Shown: positions 24,144-32,881 of the stretch, one piece after another
How positions within the stretch are numbered: the first letter of the stretch is position 1
Layout of the letters: every line of letters begins with the position of its first letter
Assembly (NCBI GenBank): GCA_040771825.1
Contig: JAXGZG010000002.1
Coordinates: 434,001-498,000 of the forward strand
DNA length: 64,000 bases
DNA from: JAXGZG01 sp040771825
GTDB lineage: Bacteria > Bacillota > Sulfobacillia > Fermentithermobacillales > Fermentithermobacillaceae
Direction: 5' to 3'
Translations under genes and position numbers: made by a program
The notes under the pieces: generated by a model
The model's database searches: none
What the model was told of the DNA's origin: nothing
Seen by the model: only the letters and a program-made list of their open reading frames with translations

Positions 24144-24172
24144 GGGCCCTGCTTCGCGGGGCCCTTTCCTAT
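24144..24172 (+). terminator. Attenuator hairpin ahead of rplJ
   Basis: GGGCCCTGC and GCGGGGCCC form a 9-bp stem (one G-U pair) with a TTC loop, followed by TTTCCTATT. Placed after the L10 leader and about 29 nt before rplJ, it can act as the switchable terminator of the rplJ-rplL operon. Confidence 0.65.
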
Positions 24173-24200
24173 TAGTCTAGAGCTCTGTAAAGGGGGGACA

Positions 24201-24833
24201 ATGTTGGAGAGCAAGCAGAGAGTGGAAAAAGCCAGAATACAGGCATCTTTGAAAAACGAAATGGCCGGCGCCAAGAGCGTGGTGTTCGTAGGCTTCAAGG
24301 GTCTATCGGTGCTTGATGACACCAGACTCCGCAGAATGTGCCGGGAAGCCGGAGTAGAGTACAAGGTGGTCAAGAACACCCTGACCAAGAGGGCGGCTGA
24401 TGAACTAGGGTGGCCAGGGCTGGATAGTGTGTTTCGGGGGACTACTGCCATGGCCGTATCGTCCGAGGATCCCGTGGCTCCCGCAAAGGTTATGAACGCG
24501 TTTGCCCGGGAAGTGGCGGCGCTGACTTTGAAAGGCGGAGTCTTGGAAGGCGAGTTCATGGACGCAGATAGAGTCGCCTACTTGGCTACCCTTCCGTCCA
24601 GACCTGAGCTTTTGGCGAGGGTGGCCGGCGGGCTTAAGAGCCCCATGACCGGTATGGTAAGCGTATTGAGCGCTACTCTAAGCGGTTTCGCACGAGCCGT
24701 AGATGCCCTCAGGGCAAAAGAGCCGAAGCGGGTGCCTAGGCGTAAGAGTTGTCCCATTAATTCCGAAAACCGAAATTGGAGGTTACAAGAGTGTCTAAGA
24801 TTGATGAAGTCCTTGAGCTGGTTAAAGGCATGA
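24201..24833 (+). CDS. rplJ: 50S ribosomal protein L10, C-terminus out of frame
   Basis: L10 (210 residues as read) anchors L7/L12 dimers to the stalk base. Residues 1-173 look normal (MLESKQRVEKARIQAS, VGFKGLSVLDDTRLRRMCR, EYKVVKNTLTKRA). After Lys173 the frame continues through the rplL ribosome binding site and start, overlapping rplL by 43 nt, with an uncharacteristic tail. A -1 shift at the AAAA run (24716-24719) would end the protein with RAEAGA and a TAG at 24737-24739, giving a normal 179 residues. Either a one-base deletion, a sequencing error or frameshifting could explain this. Start ATG 24201 follows AGGGGGG. Confidence 0.88.
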   Translation: MLESKQRVEKARIQASLKNEMAGAKSVVFVGFKGLSVLDDTRLRRMCREAGVEYKVVKNTLTKRAADELGWPGLDSVFRGTTAMAVSSEDPVAPAKVMNAFAREVAALTLKGGVLEGEFMDADRVAYLATLPSRPELLARVAGGLKSPMTGMVSVLSATLSGFARAVDALRAKEPKRVPRRKSCPINSENRNWRLQECLRLMKSLSWLKA

Positions 24834-25171
24834 CCGTCATCGAACTGGCCGAACTCGTTAAGAAGTTTGAGGAAGAGTTCGGCGTTTCGGCAGCTGCGCC
24901 TGTCATGGCCGCTGCTCCCGCCGCTGCCGCTGAGTCTCAGAAGCCCGCCGAGGAAGAGAAGACAGAGTTTGACGTCATCTTGACCGGTGCCGGAGCCAAC
25001 AGAGTTGCAGTCATCAAGACCGTCCGCGAGCTTACTAGCCTTGGGCTGAAAGAAGCCAAGGAAATGGTCGAGGCCGCTCCCAAGGCTATCAAAGAGAGGG
25101 TCTCCAAGGAAGAGGCCACCAAAGCAAAGGAAGCTCTTGAGAAGGCAGGAGCCGCCGTCGAGGTCAAGTAG
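24791..25171 (+). CDS. rplL: 50S ribosomal protein L7/L12
   Basis: L7/L12 (126 residues) forms the flexible stalk that recruits translation factors. The N-terminal dimerisation helix (SKIDEVLELVKGMTVIELAEL), Ala/Pro-rich hinge (AAAPVMAAAPAAAAE) and C-terminal factor-binding domain (EFDVIL, KIAVIK-like VAVIKTVRELT, LGLKEAKEMVE) are complete. GTG 24791 is chosen because GGAGG lies 8 nt upstream and it yields the canonical N-terminus. rplL is normally followed by rpoB; here three lysine-pathway genes intervene. Confidence 0.95.
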   Translation: MSKIDEVLELVKGMTVIELAELVKKFEEEFGVSAAAPVMAAAPAAAAESQKPAEEEKTEFDVILTGAGANRVAVIKTVRELTSLGLKEAKEMVEAAPKAIKERVSKEEATKAKEALEKAGAAVEVK

Positions 25172-25203
25172 TTTGCTCCCTTATCTCACGCCCTATAGGG
25201 TCC

Positions 25204-25252
25204 GTCCCAGGTTCGCCAGTATTACGGGAACCCGGGGCGGACCTGGGACTTT
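25204..25252 (+). terminator. Hairpin after rplL, probable terminator
   Basis: GTCCCAGGT (25204-25212) pairs with ACCTGGGAC (25241-25249), followed by TTTC. The 28-nt loop contains a further GTTC/GAAC pair. The U-tract is short, so partial termination is possible. Confidence 0.5.
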
Positions 25253-25396
25253 CAGAAGCTCCATTGCCATTAGCCACCAAAGAGCTGTGGAGCATATATT
25301 GAGATGCTACTGGGCTCATGCTTTACCACTACCGGATCCATAGTACGGGCAGCCTAAGAGCAAAGACACAAGTATTGGGGGAGGGAGCTGACCGTT

Positions 25397-26419
25397 TTGC
25401 CGAAAGTGGCAGTAGTGGGAGCGGGGGGGCTTGTAGGCGCCAAGGTGGTTTCGTGTTTCGAAACATCCGGTATTTCCGAACTTGACCTCGTGCTCACCGG
25501 CAAGGAGAAATCCGTTGGGACAGAAATTCCGTTCCGTGGCAATACTCTGCGGGTTGAGAGAACCTCCATTCAGAGGCTTCGTTCTGCAGACGTCGTGGTG
25601 CTTTGCACTCCCACGGCCTCGTCAGTAGAATTGGTTGAGGAACTTCGGGGCGGGCCCATCGTCGTGGATACTTCAAGCGCTTACCGTATGGATGACCAAG
25701 TGCCCCTGGTGGTACCCGAGGTTAACCCCGGGGACCTCAAAACTCACAAAGGACTTATAGCGGGACCCAATTGCTCCACAATCCAACTGGTCATGGTGCT
25801 CAAACCGCTTCACAGTAGATTCGGTCTTAGACGGGTCCACGTCGCCACCTACCAGTCGGTTTCAGGTGTGGGCTACCGGGCGGTCCGTCAGTTAGAGGAG
25901 GACTCCTTCCAAAGGCTCTGCGCGGAAAAACGCGCAAGGCTTTCGGAGATGCAATCTCCCCGCGGGGAGTTCCCCCATGAGATAGCTTTCAACGTAATCC
26001 CGCAGATAGATTCGTTTTTGCCCAACGGGTATACCAAAGAAGAAATGAAGATGGTCAACGAAACCCGGAAGATCCTTACTTTGCCAGACCTAGCCGTTTC
26101 CTGCACCTGTGTCAGAGTGCCTGTTTTCGTAGGTCATTCTGAAGAATGCCTCGTAGAGACAGAAAGCCCGGCGGGCTTAGATGATGTCCGCACCCTTCTG
26201 ACAGAATCCCCTGGAATCGTCGTGCTAGACGATTTCCGGCGCCAGCAATATCCCATGCCGTGCATAGCCGAGAATACAGACCAAGTGTATGTAGGCCGCA
26301 TTCGTAGGGACCTTTCGGGGGAGGGGGAGACGGGGCTCCTATTGTGGATTGTTGCCGACAACCTGCTTCGAGGGGCGGCCACCAATGCGTGCAATATCGT
26401 GAAACTCTTGCTTCAATGA
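25397..26419 (+). CDS. asd: Aspartate-semialdehyde dehydrogenase
   Basis: Asd (340 residues) reduces aspartyl phosphate to aspartate semialdehyde with NADPH, feeding lysine, diaminopimelate, threonine and methionine synthesis. It has an N-terminal NADP-binding GAGGLVGAKV, the active-site GPNCSTIQ with Cys126 as nucleophile, and the substrate-binding segment ending VRVPVFVGHSE. The start is TTG 25397 after GGGAGGGA. It opens an asd-lysC-dapA cluster inserted between rplL and rpoB. Confidence 0.93.
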   Translation: MPKVAVVGAGGLVGAKVVSCFETSGISELDLVLTGKEKSVGTEIPFRGNTLRVERTSIQRLRSADVVVLCTPTASSVELVEELRGGPIVVDTSSAYRMDDQVPLVVPEVNPGDLKTHKGLIAGPNCSTIQLVMVLKPLHSRFGLRRVHVATYQSVSGVGYRAVRQLEEDSFQRLCAEKRARLSEMQSPRGEFPHEIAFNVIPQIDSFLPNGYTKEEMKMVNETRKILTLPDLAVSCTCVRVPVFVGHSEECLVETESPAGLDDVRTLLTESPGIVVLDDFRRQQYPMPCIAENTDQVYVGRIRRDLSGEGETGLLLWIVADNLLRGAATNACNIVKLLLQ

Positions 26420-26524
26420 GTAGTCGGTTCTCGTATCAGGGCCAAAAAGGCAAGGCAGGGCCGAAAGACGAGCAAAGTTTGGCCAGTGACCGTGTCTTGG
26501 CGGGTCTAGGGAGGTGAACGCCCT

Positions 26525-27733
26525 TTGGTAGTAGTCCTGAAATTCGGCGGCACGTGTCTCCAGACTTCGTCTAGGAGAGACATGGCTTGCGACAGAATTC
26601 GAGAAGCCCTCAACGGAGGATACAAGGTGCTGGCAGTGGTCTCGGCCATGGGCCGCACCGGCGAACCCTACGCCACAGACACCCTAATAGGCCTAGCCAA
26701 AGGCCTCCACAAAGCGGTGGCCGCCAGAGAAATGGACTTACTTGTCTCGTGCGGCGAGATCATCTCGGCAGTTCTCATGGTCCAGGAATTGCAGGCCCGG
26801 GGAATTCCGGCAATGGCGCTGTCTGGGGGCCAAGCAGGTATAGTCACAGACACGAACTTCGGCGAAGCCGGAATAACGTCGGTGGATACTACTCACGTGA
26901 GGCGGCATTTGGATGAGGGGAAAGTCGTAGTCGTGGCGGGCTTCCAAGGCAGAGCCCCGTCTGGTGACATAACCACCTTAGGCAGGGGCGGAAGCGACAC
27001 AACCGCCGCAGCTTTGGGGGCTGCCTTAGATGCGGCCTACGTCGAGATATATACTGATGTTCAAGGGATAATGACCGCAGACCCGAGAGTGGTTAAGAAT
27101 GCTAAGACCATACCTTTGGCGACTTACGATGAAGTCACTCAAATGGCCTGGGAAGGGGCCAAAGTGATTCATCCTCGAGCGGTGGAAATCGCCCACAGAG
27201 CCAAGATTCCCGTATGGATTCGTTCTTTGGAGAAAGAAAGCAAGAAAACGCTTATGGCCGGAGGCGAGAAGCAGAACGATCCTTGGCGGTACTGGGAAAA
27301 CGACAGGCCTGTGACGGGGATTACTTACAGGGCAGACCTCGTTCAGATACTGGTGCATCTTTCTCAAGGGCAGGAGATGGAAACCGCATCTCGAGTCTTC
27401 CGGCTCCTAAAAGCAGTGTCTCTCGATCTCATAAACATGTTTCCTGACAGACTTTCGGTAGTAGTTCCTAGCGAGGTTGAAGATGAGACCATCAGTCTTC
27501 TGAAGACCCTGGATTCATCTTTGGAGACCCGCAGGGATATGGCCAAGGTCACCGCCATCGGCTACGGAATGCATGGCAAGCCGGGAGTAATGGAGAAGGT
27601 CATAGCGGCTTTGTGGAAAGAGAAGATACACGTACACGCATCTGCCGACTCAAACATCACCTTGTCCTGCCTCATAGACGGTGACTGCCTGTTCACAGCC
27701 GTGAACGCCATACACGATGCATTCGGTCTCTAG
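26525..27733 (+). CDS. lysC: Aspartate kinase
   Basis: Aspartokinase (402 residues) phosphorylates aspartate, the first step of the pathway. The kinase domain begins VVVLKFGGTCL and contains VSAMGRTGEPYATDTLI and the ATP-binding GRGGSDTTAAALGAALDA with YTDVQGIMTADP. Two ACT-type regulatory regions (about 265-400) follow, suggesting feedback control by an amino acid end product. KFGGT(S/C) carries a Cys where most enzymes have Ser. TTG 26525 is used, with GGGAGGTGA upstream. It lies between asd and dapA. Confidence 0.93.
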   Translation: MVVVLKFGGTCLQTSSRRDMACDRIREALNGGYKVLAVVSAMGRTGEPYATDTLIGLAKGLHKAVAAREMDLLVSCGEIISAVLMVQELQARGIPAMALSGGQAGIVTDTNFGEAGITSVDTTHVRRHLDEGKVVVVAGFQGRAPSGDITTLGRGGSDTTAAALGAALDAAYVEIYTDVQGIMTADPRVVKNAKTIPLATYDEVTQMAWEGAKVIHPRAVEIAHRAKIPVWIRSLEKESKKTLMAGGEKQNDPWRYWENDRPVTGITYRADLVQILVHLSQGQEMETASRVFRLLKAVSLDLINMFPDRLSVVVPSEVEDETISLLKTLDSSLETRRDMAKVTAIGYGMHGKPGVMEKVIAALWKEKIHVHASADSNITLSCLIDGDCLFTAVNAIHDAFGL

Positions 27734-27756
27734 ACAGCAAACGGGAGGTGTTTCAA

Positions 27757-28662
27757 GTGAGGGAATCGCCATGGGGAAGCTTGATCGTGGCCCTTGTTAC
27801 TCCGTTCAACCCAGACGGCAGTGTCGACTACAGAAAGGCGGCCAGTCTAGCCGCAAAGCTCGCATCGGAAGGAGTAGACGGGGTTTTGGTCTCAGGCACA
27901 ACCGGGGAATCTCCTACCTTGAGCAAAGAGGAGAAGCTGAGACTTCTGGCCATGGTAAAGGAATCCTTGAGCCCTGAAATCATGGTGTGGACGGGCACTA
28001 GTGGGTACAACACAGAGGAGAGCGTCTCCTTGACCAAACTTGCGGAAGTCACAGGAGCCGACGGAATACTGGCAGTTACCCCCTACTACAACAAGCCGAG
28101 CCAGCAAGGTTTGTATGCCCACATGAAGGCTGTTGCAAGCGAGACCTCGCTCCCCGTTATGCTCTACAACGTCCCGTCTAGAACAGGCGTGAATCTTCTG
28201 CCCGAGACAGTCCTACACTTGGCAGAAATCGAGAACATCGTCGCCATCAAAGAGGCGTCAGGAAGCATAGACCAATCCTCCCACATCTTGGCCAATTGTC
28301 CCGAGCGCTTCTATGTGTATTCGGGAGATGACAGCCTTACACTGCCTTTGCTATCAGTTGGCGGGTCAGGCGTGGTTTCCGTGGCAGCGCACCTAGTGGC
28401 ACGAGATCTCAAGAATATGATAGACTATTATCGTAAGGGCGACATCGAAGCGGCCAGAGAGTTACACCTTAGGCTTTATGAGCTCTTCAAGGTGCTGTTC
28501 ATAACCTCTAACCCGGTGCCGGTTAAGATCGCCCTAGAGATTACTGGGGTTTCGGTGGGCGGTTTTAGGCTTCCTTTGTGCCCGCCCACGGAACGGGAAA
28601 GGAACGAAATATCGAGGGTGCTCTCAGGATTACGACTAGCCGGTGACCCTGAATCACGCTGA
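27757..28662 (+). CDS. dapA: 4-hydroxy-tetrahydrodipicolinate synthase
   Basis: DapA (301 residues) condenses pyruvate and aspartate semialdehyde at the branch to diaminopimelate and lysine. The TIM-barrel aldolase keeps the Schiff-base Lys165 (in VAIKEASG), the proton-relay Tyr137 (LYNVPSRTG) and the TTGES loop at 48-52. GTG 27757 is preferred because GGAGGTG lies 7 nt upstream; GTG 27748 overlaps that site. As diaminopimelate is needed for cell wall and dipicolinate for spores, the cluster suits a spore-forming Bacillota. A hairpin terminator follows. Confidence 0.93.
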   Translation: MRESPWGSLIVALVTPFNPDGSVDYRKAASLAAKLASEGVDGVLVSGTTGESPTLSKEEKLRLLAMVKESLSPEIMVWTGTSGYNTEESVSLTKLAEVTGADGILAVTPYYNKPSQQGLYAHMKAVASETSLPVMLYNVPSRTGVNLLPETVLHLAEIENIVAIKEASGSIDQSSHILANCPERFYVYSGDDSLTLPLLSVGGSGVVSVAAHLVARDLKNMIDYYRKGDIEAARELHLRLYELFKVLFITSNPVPVKIALEITGVSVGGFRLPLCPPTERERNEISRVLSGLRLAGDPESR

Positions 28663-28693
28663 GCATCTTCCGCCTCCATGCGGAAGTATGACT

Positions 28694-28724
28694 ACGCCTG
28701 TTGACTGATTTCAACAGGCGTGTT
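28694..28724 (+). terminator. Terminator after dapA
   Basis: ACGCCTGTTGA (28694-28704) pairs perfectly with TCAACAGGCGT (28711-28721) around a 6-nt loop. A smaller hairpin (28667-28686) precedes it. The following bases are only moderately T-rich. Confidence 0.55.
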
Positions 28725-28865
28725 ACCATTGTACTTTGTACCCATGTCTTTTCCCGCCGCGCCGGAATTAGTTGACGGAACTTTGGGCAGAATAAGGAAG
28801 TGATGGTAATCCCATTGTCTTCAGAAGCGCATAGGCGGCAAATTACCCCCTAAGGAGTGAAATTC

Positions 28866-31800
28866 ATGGCCTATCCTATCAAGGTAGGCAAGCGTGAGCG
28901 GCTGAACTATGGACGCATTCGCGAGATCCTTGAGATTCCTAACATGATAGCCGTGCAGAGAGACTCGTATAAATGGTTCTTGGAGGAGGGGCTTTGTGAG
29001 GTATTCAAAGATATCTCTCCTATCAAGGACTTCACCGAAAACTTAGTGCTAGAGTTCATAGACTACAACCTAGGGGAGCCAAAGTACACTGTCAAAGAGT
29101 GCAAAGAGAGGGATGTCACTTATTCCGCCCCGCTGAAGGTCAAGGTTAGGCTCGTCAACCAGCAGACGGGCGAGGTCAAGGAGCAAGAAGTCTTCATGGG
29201 CGACTTCCCTCTCATGACTGACGCAGGTACTTTCATAATCAACGGCGCCGAGAGGGTAATAGTAAGCCAGCTGGTCAGATCTCCGGGGGCTTATTATTCC
29301 TACGAAGACGACCCTAACGGCAAGAAACTCTTTTTCGCCACTCTCATTCCTAACAGGGGCGCTTGGTTGGAGATGGAATCGGATTCAAACGATATCTGTT
29401 GGATCCGTGTTGATCGCACTAGAAAACTGCCTCTCACGGTGCTTCTCCGGGCTATTGGCCTAGAAAGCGATGCATCGATTTTGGAGGCTATGGGCGATAG
29501 CGTTCCCATTCGCAATACCTTAGACAAAGACTCCACCAAGACACGGGATGAAGCGCTGGTAGAGATATATAAGCGTCTGCGGCCCGGCGAGCCTCCTACT
29601 GTGGAAAGCGCCCGAAACCTTTTCGAGTCCTTGTTTTTCGAGCCCAGACGGTACGATCTAGCCACTGTGGGACGCTACCGCCTGAACAAAAAGTTTACGC
29701 TGCGCCGGAGGATTGGAAGTACTACGGCAACTTTGGATGTGCTTGATCCTATTACAGGCCACCTCATTCTGAAGGCCGGAACACCCATCAGTCGGGATAT
29801 AGCGCGGGACCTTGCCGAGAAGTACAGAGTCAACGTTGTCGACGTGACCACCCACGACGGTCAGGTAGTTCACGTCATGGGTAACGGCAGATTCGAAAGT
29901 GCCCAGGAAGACATGGCCAAGCATAAGACTTTGACTCGGGAAGACATAGTGGCTGCAGTCAACTATTTCTTTGGGCTGTTCAAAGGCGTGGGCACTATAG
30001 ACGATATCGACCATTTGGGAAACCGCAGAGTCAGGTGCGTAGGGGAACTTCTCCAAAACCAATTCAGAGTTGGGCTAACCAGAATGGAACGGGTAGTCCG
30101 GGAGAGGATGACCATTCAGGACATTGACATAATCACTCCCCAGGCGCTGATCAACGTAAGACCGGTGGTAGGCGCCATTAAGGAATTCTTTGGGTCAAGC
30201 CAGCTTTCCCAGTTCATGGAGCAGACCAACCCTCTTACTGAGCTTACCGCCAAAAGAAGGCTTTCCGCCTTGGGGCCGGGTGGCTTGACAAGAGACAGGG
30301 CCGGCTTCGAAGTCCGTGACGTTCACCACTCTCACTACGGGCGCATGTGCCCCATTGAGACCCCGGAAGGCCCCAACATCGGGCTTACGGGCTCCCTGAC
30401 TTGCTTTGCCAGGGTCAACCGCCTTGGTTTCGTCGAGACTCCTTACCGCAAAGTAGATAAGGAGAAGAGGCAAGTAACCAACGAAGTGGAATACCTCACG
30501 GCCGACGAGGAAGATGACGCCGTTGTCGCTCAGGCCAACGCCAGGATCGACGATAACGGGGAGTTCCTGGATGCCAAAGTTCTGTGCCGTTACCGGGATG
30601 ACGTGATAGAGGTTCCCCCGGACAAGATTGACTTTATGGATGTCTCTCCTAAGCAGGTGTTTTCGGTCGCTACTTCACTAATCCCGTTCCTGGAGCACGA
30701 CGAAGGCAGCCGGGCTCTCATGGGCTCAAACATGCAGCGCCAGGCGGTGCCCGTGATCAGAACCGAGGCACCTCTGGTGGGTACCGGCCTCGAGTTCAGG
30801 ACGGCGGTAGACTCTGGCGCCGTGGTTACCGCAAAGAGGGCGGGCAGGGTCAAGCGCGTCTCTGCAGGCGAAGTTGTGATTCAGACCGACAGCGGTGAGG
30901 AAGACCGCTACATCATGACAAAGTTCGCTAGGTCTAACCACGGCACGTGCTTCAACCAGAAGCCCATCGTGACCAAAGGCCAGATAGTTGACGAAGGCGA
31001 AGTTGTGGCCGACGGACCTTCCGCATCAGGCGGCGAGCTTGCCTTGGGTAGGAACGTAGTGGTGGCATACATGCCGTGGCAGGGGTACAACTACGAAGAC
31101 GCCATCCTCATCTCAAGGGAAATGGTGGAAGATGATGTCTACACTTCCATTCACATTGAAGAGTATGAGGCTGATGCCCGGGATACTAGGCTTGGGCCGG
31201 AAGAGATAACCAAAGACATTCCCAACGTCGGCGAAGACCAGTTGAAAGACCTTGACGATCGGGGAGTCATCCGCATTGGAGCCGAGGTAAGGTCGGGAGA
31301 CATCTTGGTAGGCAAAGTGACGCCCAAAGGCGAGACCGAGCTTACAGCGGAAGAACGTCTCCTTAGGGCCATTTTTGGGGAAAAAGCTCGTGAAGTGCGC
31401 GACAACTCACTCAAGATGCCTCACGGTGAAAGCGGCATCGTGGTGGATGTCAAGGTGTTCACCCGCGAAGCTGGGGATGAACTGCCTCCGGGGGTCAACC
31501 AGCTGGTACGGGCGTATGTGGCTCAGAAGAGAAAGATTTCTGAAGGTGACAAGATGGCAGGGCGCCATGGCAACAAGGGCGTCGTGGCGAAAATCCTGCC
31601 TCCTGAGGACATGCCGTTCCTTCCCGACGGCACGCCCGTTCAGATTGTGCTGACACCTCTTGGAGTGCCTTCCAGACTGAACCTGGGGCAGATCCTCGAG
31701 TGTCATCTTGGCTGGGCTGCCAGGGCTTTGGGATTGCACATTGCCACCCCCATATTCGACGGGATAACTGAGGAAGAGATTATGGGACTTTTGAAGAAAG

Positions 31801-32858
31801 CCGGCCTTCCCCCTAACGGGAAGATATGGCTTCGTGACGGACGCACAGGTGAGTATTTCGACAATCCTGTGACTGTGGGAATCGTCTACATGCTGAAACT
31901 CTTGCACTTGGTTGACGACAAAGTCCATGCCAGGTCCACAGGGCCTTACTCTCTCGTCACTCAGCAGCCTCTGGGCGGAAAAGCTCAGATGGGAGGGCAA
32001 AGGTTTGGCGAAATGGAAGTCTGGGCCTTGGAGGCTTACGGCGCCGCTTATACGCTCCAGGAAATGCTCACTGTGAAGTCCGACGACGTCACCGGCCGGG
32101 TACGAACCTACGAGGCTATCGTCAAGGGGCAAAACGTCCCAGAACCCGGAGTGCCCGAGTCCTTCAAGGTTCTCCTTAAGGAACTGCAGAGTCTGTCTCT
32201 GGACGTAAAAGTCCTTAACGAAGAGGGCAAGGAGATCGAGATTAAGGAACTGGACGATGATGTTCAGGAGCCTTCCCAGGAGTTTGAGTTCATGCCAGAA
32301 AGCGAATCCAGGCTGCCTAGGCGCACCAGAAGGTACGAGGCGCCTTCGCGGCGCTCCTTTGGCGAAGATGAGGAAGACCAAGAGGAGGAGCAAGAAGAGG
32401 AAATTGCCGGTTTCGGAGAGATCCCCGCGGGCGATGATATCGAACTGGCCGAAGACAGGGCCCAGGAAGAGGAAGATTTCCAGGAGCCTTTGGCAGCGGA
32501 AGAAGAGGAAGCGGCTCCTCCCGGGGATATTGCCGTGGATGTTCTGCCTCCTGCGGACAGACGGCAAGATAGTCCCGTTAAGGCAGCAGACACCTTAAGT
32601 CTCGAAGACCTATTCAGAAACATCAACGTACCTGTGGAAGAACCTTTGGCCGAGGAAGAGGACGCCTCCAAGAGGAAGCGACGAGCAACTGTGCCTGTCA
32701 GAACTAGGGCCAAGAAGAGACAGCGGACTTCCGACGATTTTGACCGCTTTCACAGAGTCCGGTCCCTCAGTGATCTCGAACCGGAAGACGAGAGCCGTTC
32801 CACTGGGGAGGCGGACCTACTGGACGAGGATGAGGATGAGGATGAGCCCAAAAGATAA
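28866..32858 (+). CDS. rpoB: DNA-directed RNA polymerase subunit beta, with long charged C-terminal tail
   Basis: RpoB (1330 residues) forms one pincer and part of the active centre of RNA polymerase. The catalytic core is complete (fork loop, KMAGRHGNKG, PFLPDGTPV). In the rifampicin pocket, SQFMEQTNPLTELTAKRR shows Glu452 and Ala462 at positions equivalent to E. coli Asp516 and His526. The canonical chain ends near residue 1133 (IEIKELDDD); about 195 further residues form a Glu/Asp-rich tail with two Arg/Lys clusters (RRTRR, KRKRR), longer than in Bacillus. The ATG at 28866 follows TAAGGAG. rpoC begins 23 nt downstream. Confidence 0.96.
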   Translation: MAYPIKVGKRERLNYGRIREILEIPNMIAVQRDSYKWFLEEGLCEVFKDISPIKDFTENLVLEFIDYNLGEPKYTVKECKERDVTYSAPLKVKVRLVNQQTGEVKEQEVFMGDFPLMTDAGTFIINGAERVIVSQLVRSPGAYYSYEDDPNGKKLFFATLIPNRGAWLEMESDSNDICWIRVDRTRKLPLTVLLRAIGLESDASILEAMGDSVPIRNTLDKDSTKTRDEALVEIYKRLRPGEPPTVESARNLFESLFFEPRRYDLATVGRYRLNKKFTLRRRIGSTTATLDVLDPITGHLILKAGTPISRDIARDLAEKYRVNVVDVTTHDGQVVHVMGNGRFESAQEDMAKHKTLTREDIVAAVNYFFGLFKGVGTIDDIDHLGNRRVRCVGELLQNQFRVGLTRMERVVRERMTIQDIDIITPQALINVRPVVGAIKEFFGSSQLSQFMEQTNPLTELTAKRRLSALGPGGLTRDRAGFEVRDVHHSHYGRMCPIETPEGPNIGLTGSLTCFARVNRLGFVETPYRKVDKEKRQVTNEVEYLTADEEDDAVVAQANARIDDNGEFLDAKVLCRYRDDVIEVPPDKIDFMDVSPKQVFSVATSLIPFLEHDEGSRALMGSNMQRQAVPVIRTEAPLVGTGLEFRTAVDSGAVVTAKRAGRVKRVSAGEVVIQTDSGEEDRYIMTKFARSNHGTCFNQKPIVTKGQIVDEGEVVADGPSASGGELALGRNVVVAYMPWQGYNYEDAILISREMVEDDVYTSIHIEEYEADARDTRLGPEEITKDIPNVGEDQLKDLDDRGVIRIGAEVRSGDILVGKVTPKGETELTAEERLLRAIFGEKAREVRDNSLKMPHGESGIVVDVKVFTREAGDELPPGVNQLVRAYVAQKRKISEGDKMAGRHGNKGVVAKILPPEDMPFLPDGTPVQIVLTPLGVPSRLNLGQILECHLGWAARALGLHIATPIFDGITEEEIMGLLKKAGLPPNGKIWLRDGRTGEYFDNPVTVGIVYMLKLLHLVDDKVHARSTGPYSLVTQQPLGGKAQMGGQRFGEMEVWALEAYGAAYTLQEMLTVKSDDVTGRVRTYEAIVKGQNVPEPGVPESFKVLLKELQSLSLDVKVLNEEGKEIEIKELDDDVQEPSQEFEFMPESESRLPRRTRRYEAPSRRSFGEDEEDQEEEQEEEIAGFGEIPAGDDIELAEDRAQEEEDFQEPLAAEEEEAAPPGDIAVDVLPPADRRQDSPVKAADTLSLEDLFRNINVPVEEPLAEEEDASKRKRRATVPVRTRAKKRQRTSDDFDRFHRVRSLSDLEPEDESRSTGEADLLDEDEDEDEPKR

Positions 32859-32881
32859 GGCTCTGAGGGGGATGTAAAGGG

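Noticed and set aside
25299..25327. Promoter for asd (TTGAGA with 17-bp spacing)
   Set aside because: The -10 candidate TTTACC matches only three of six consensus bases; too weak to list.
31407..32567. 386-codon open frame on the minus strand opposite rpoB
   Set aside because: It mirrors the codon pattern of rpoB, has no ribosome binding site or recognisable domain, and lies wholly inside an essential gene.
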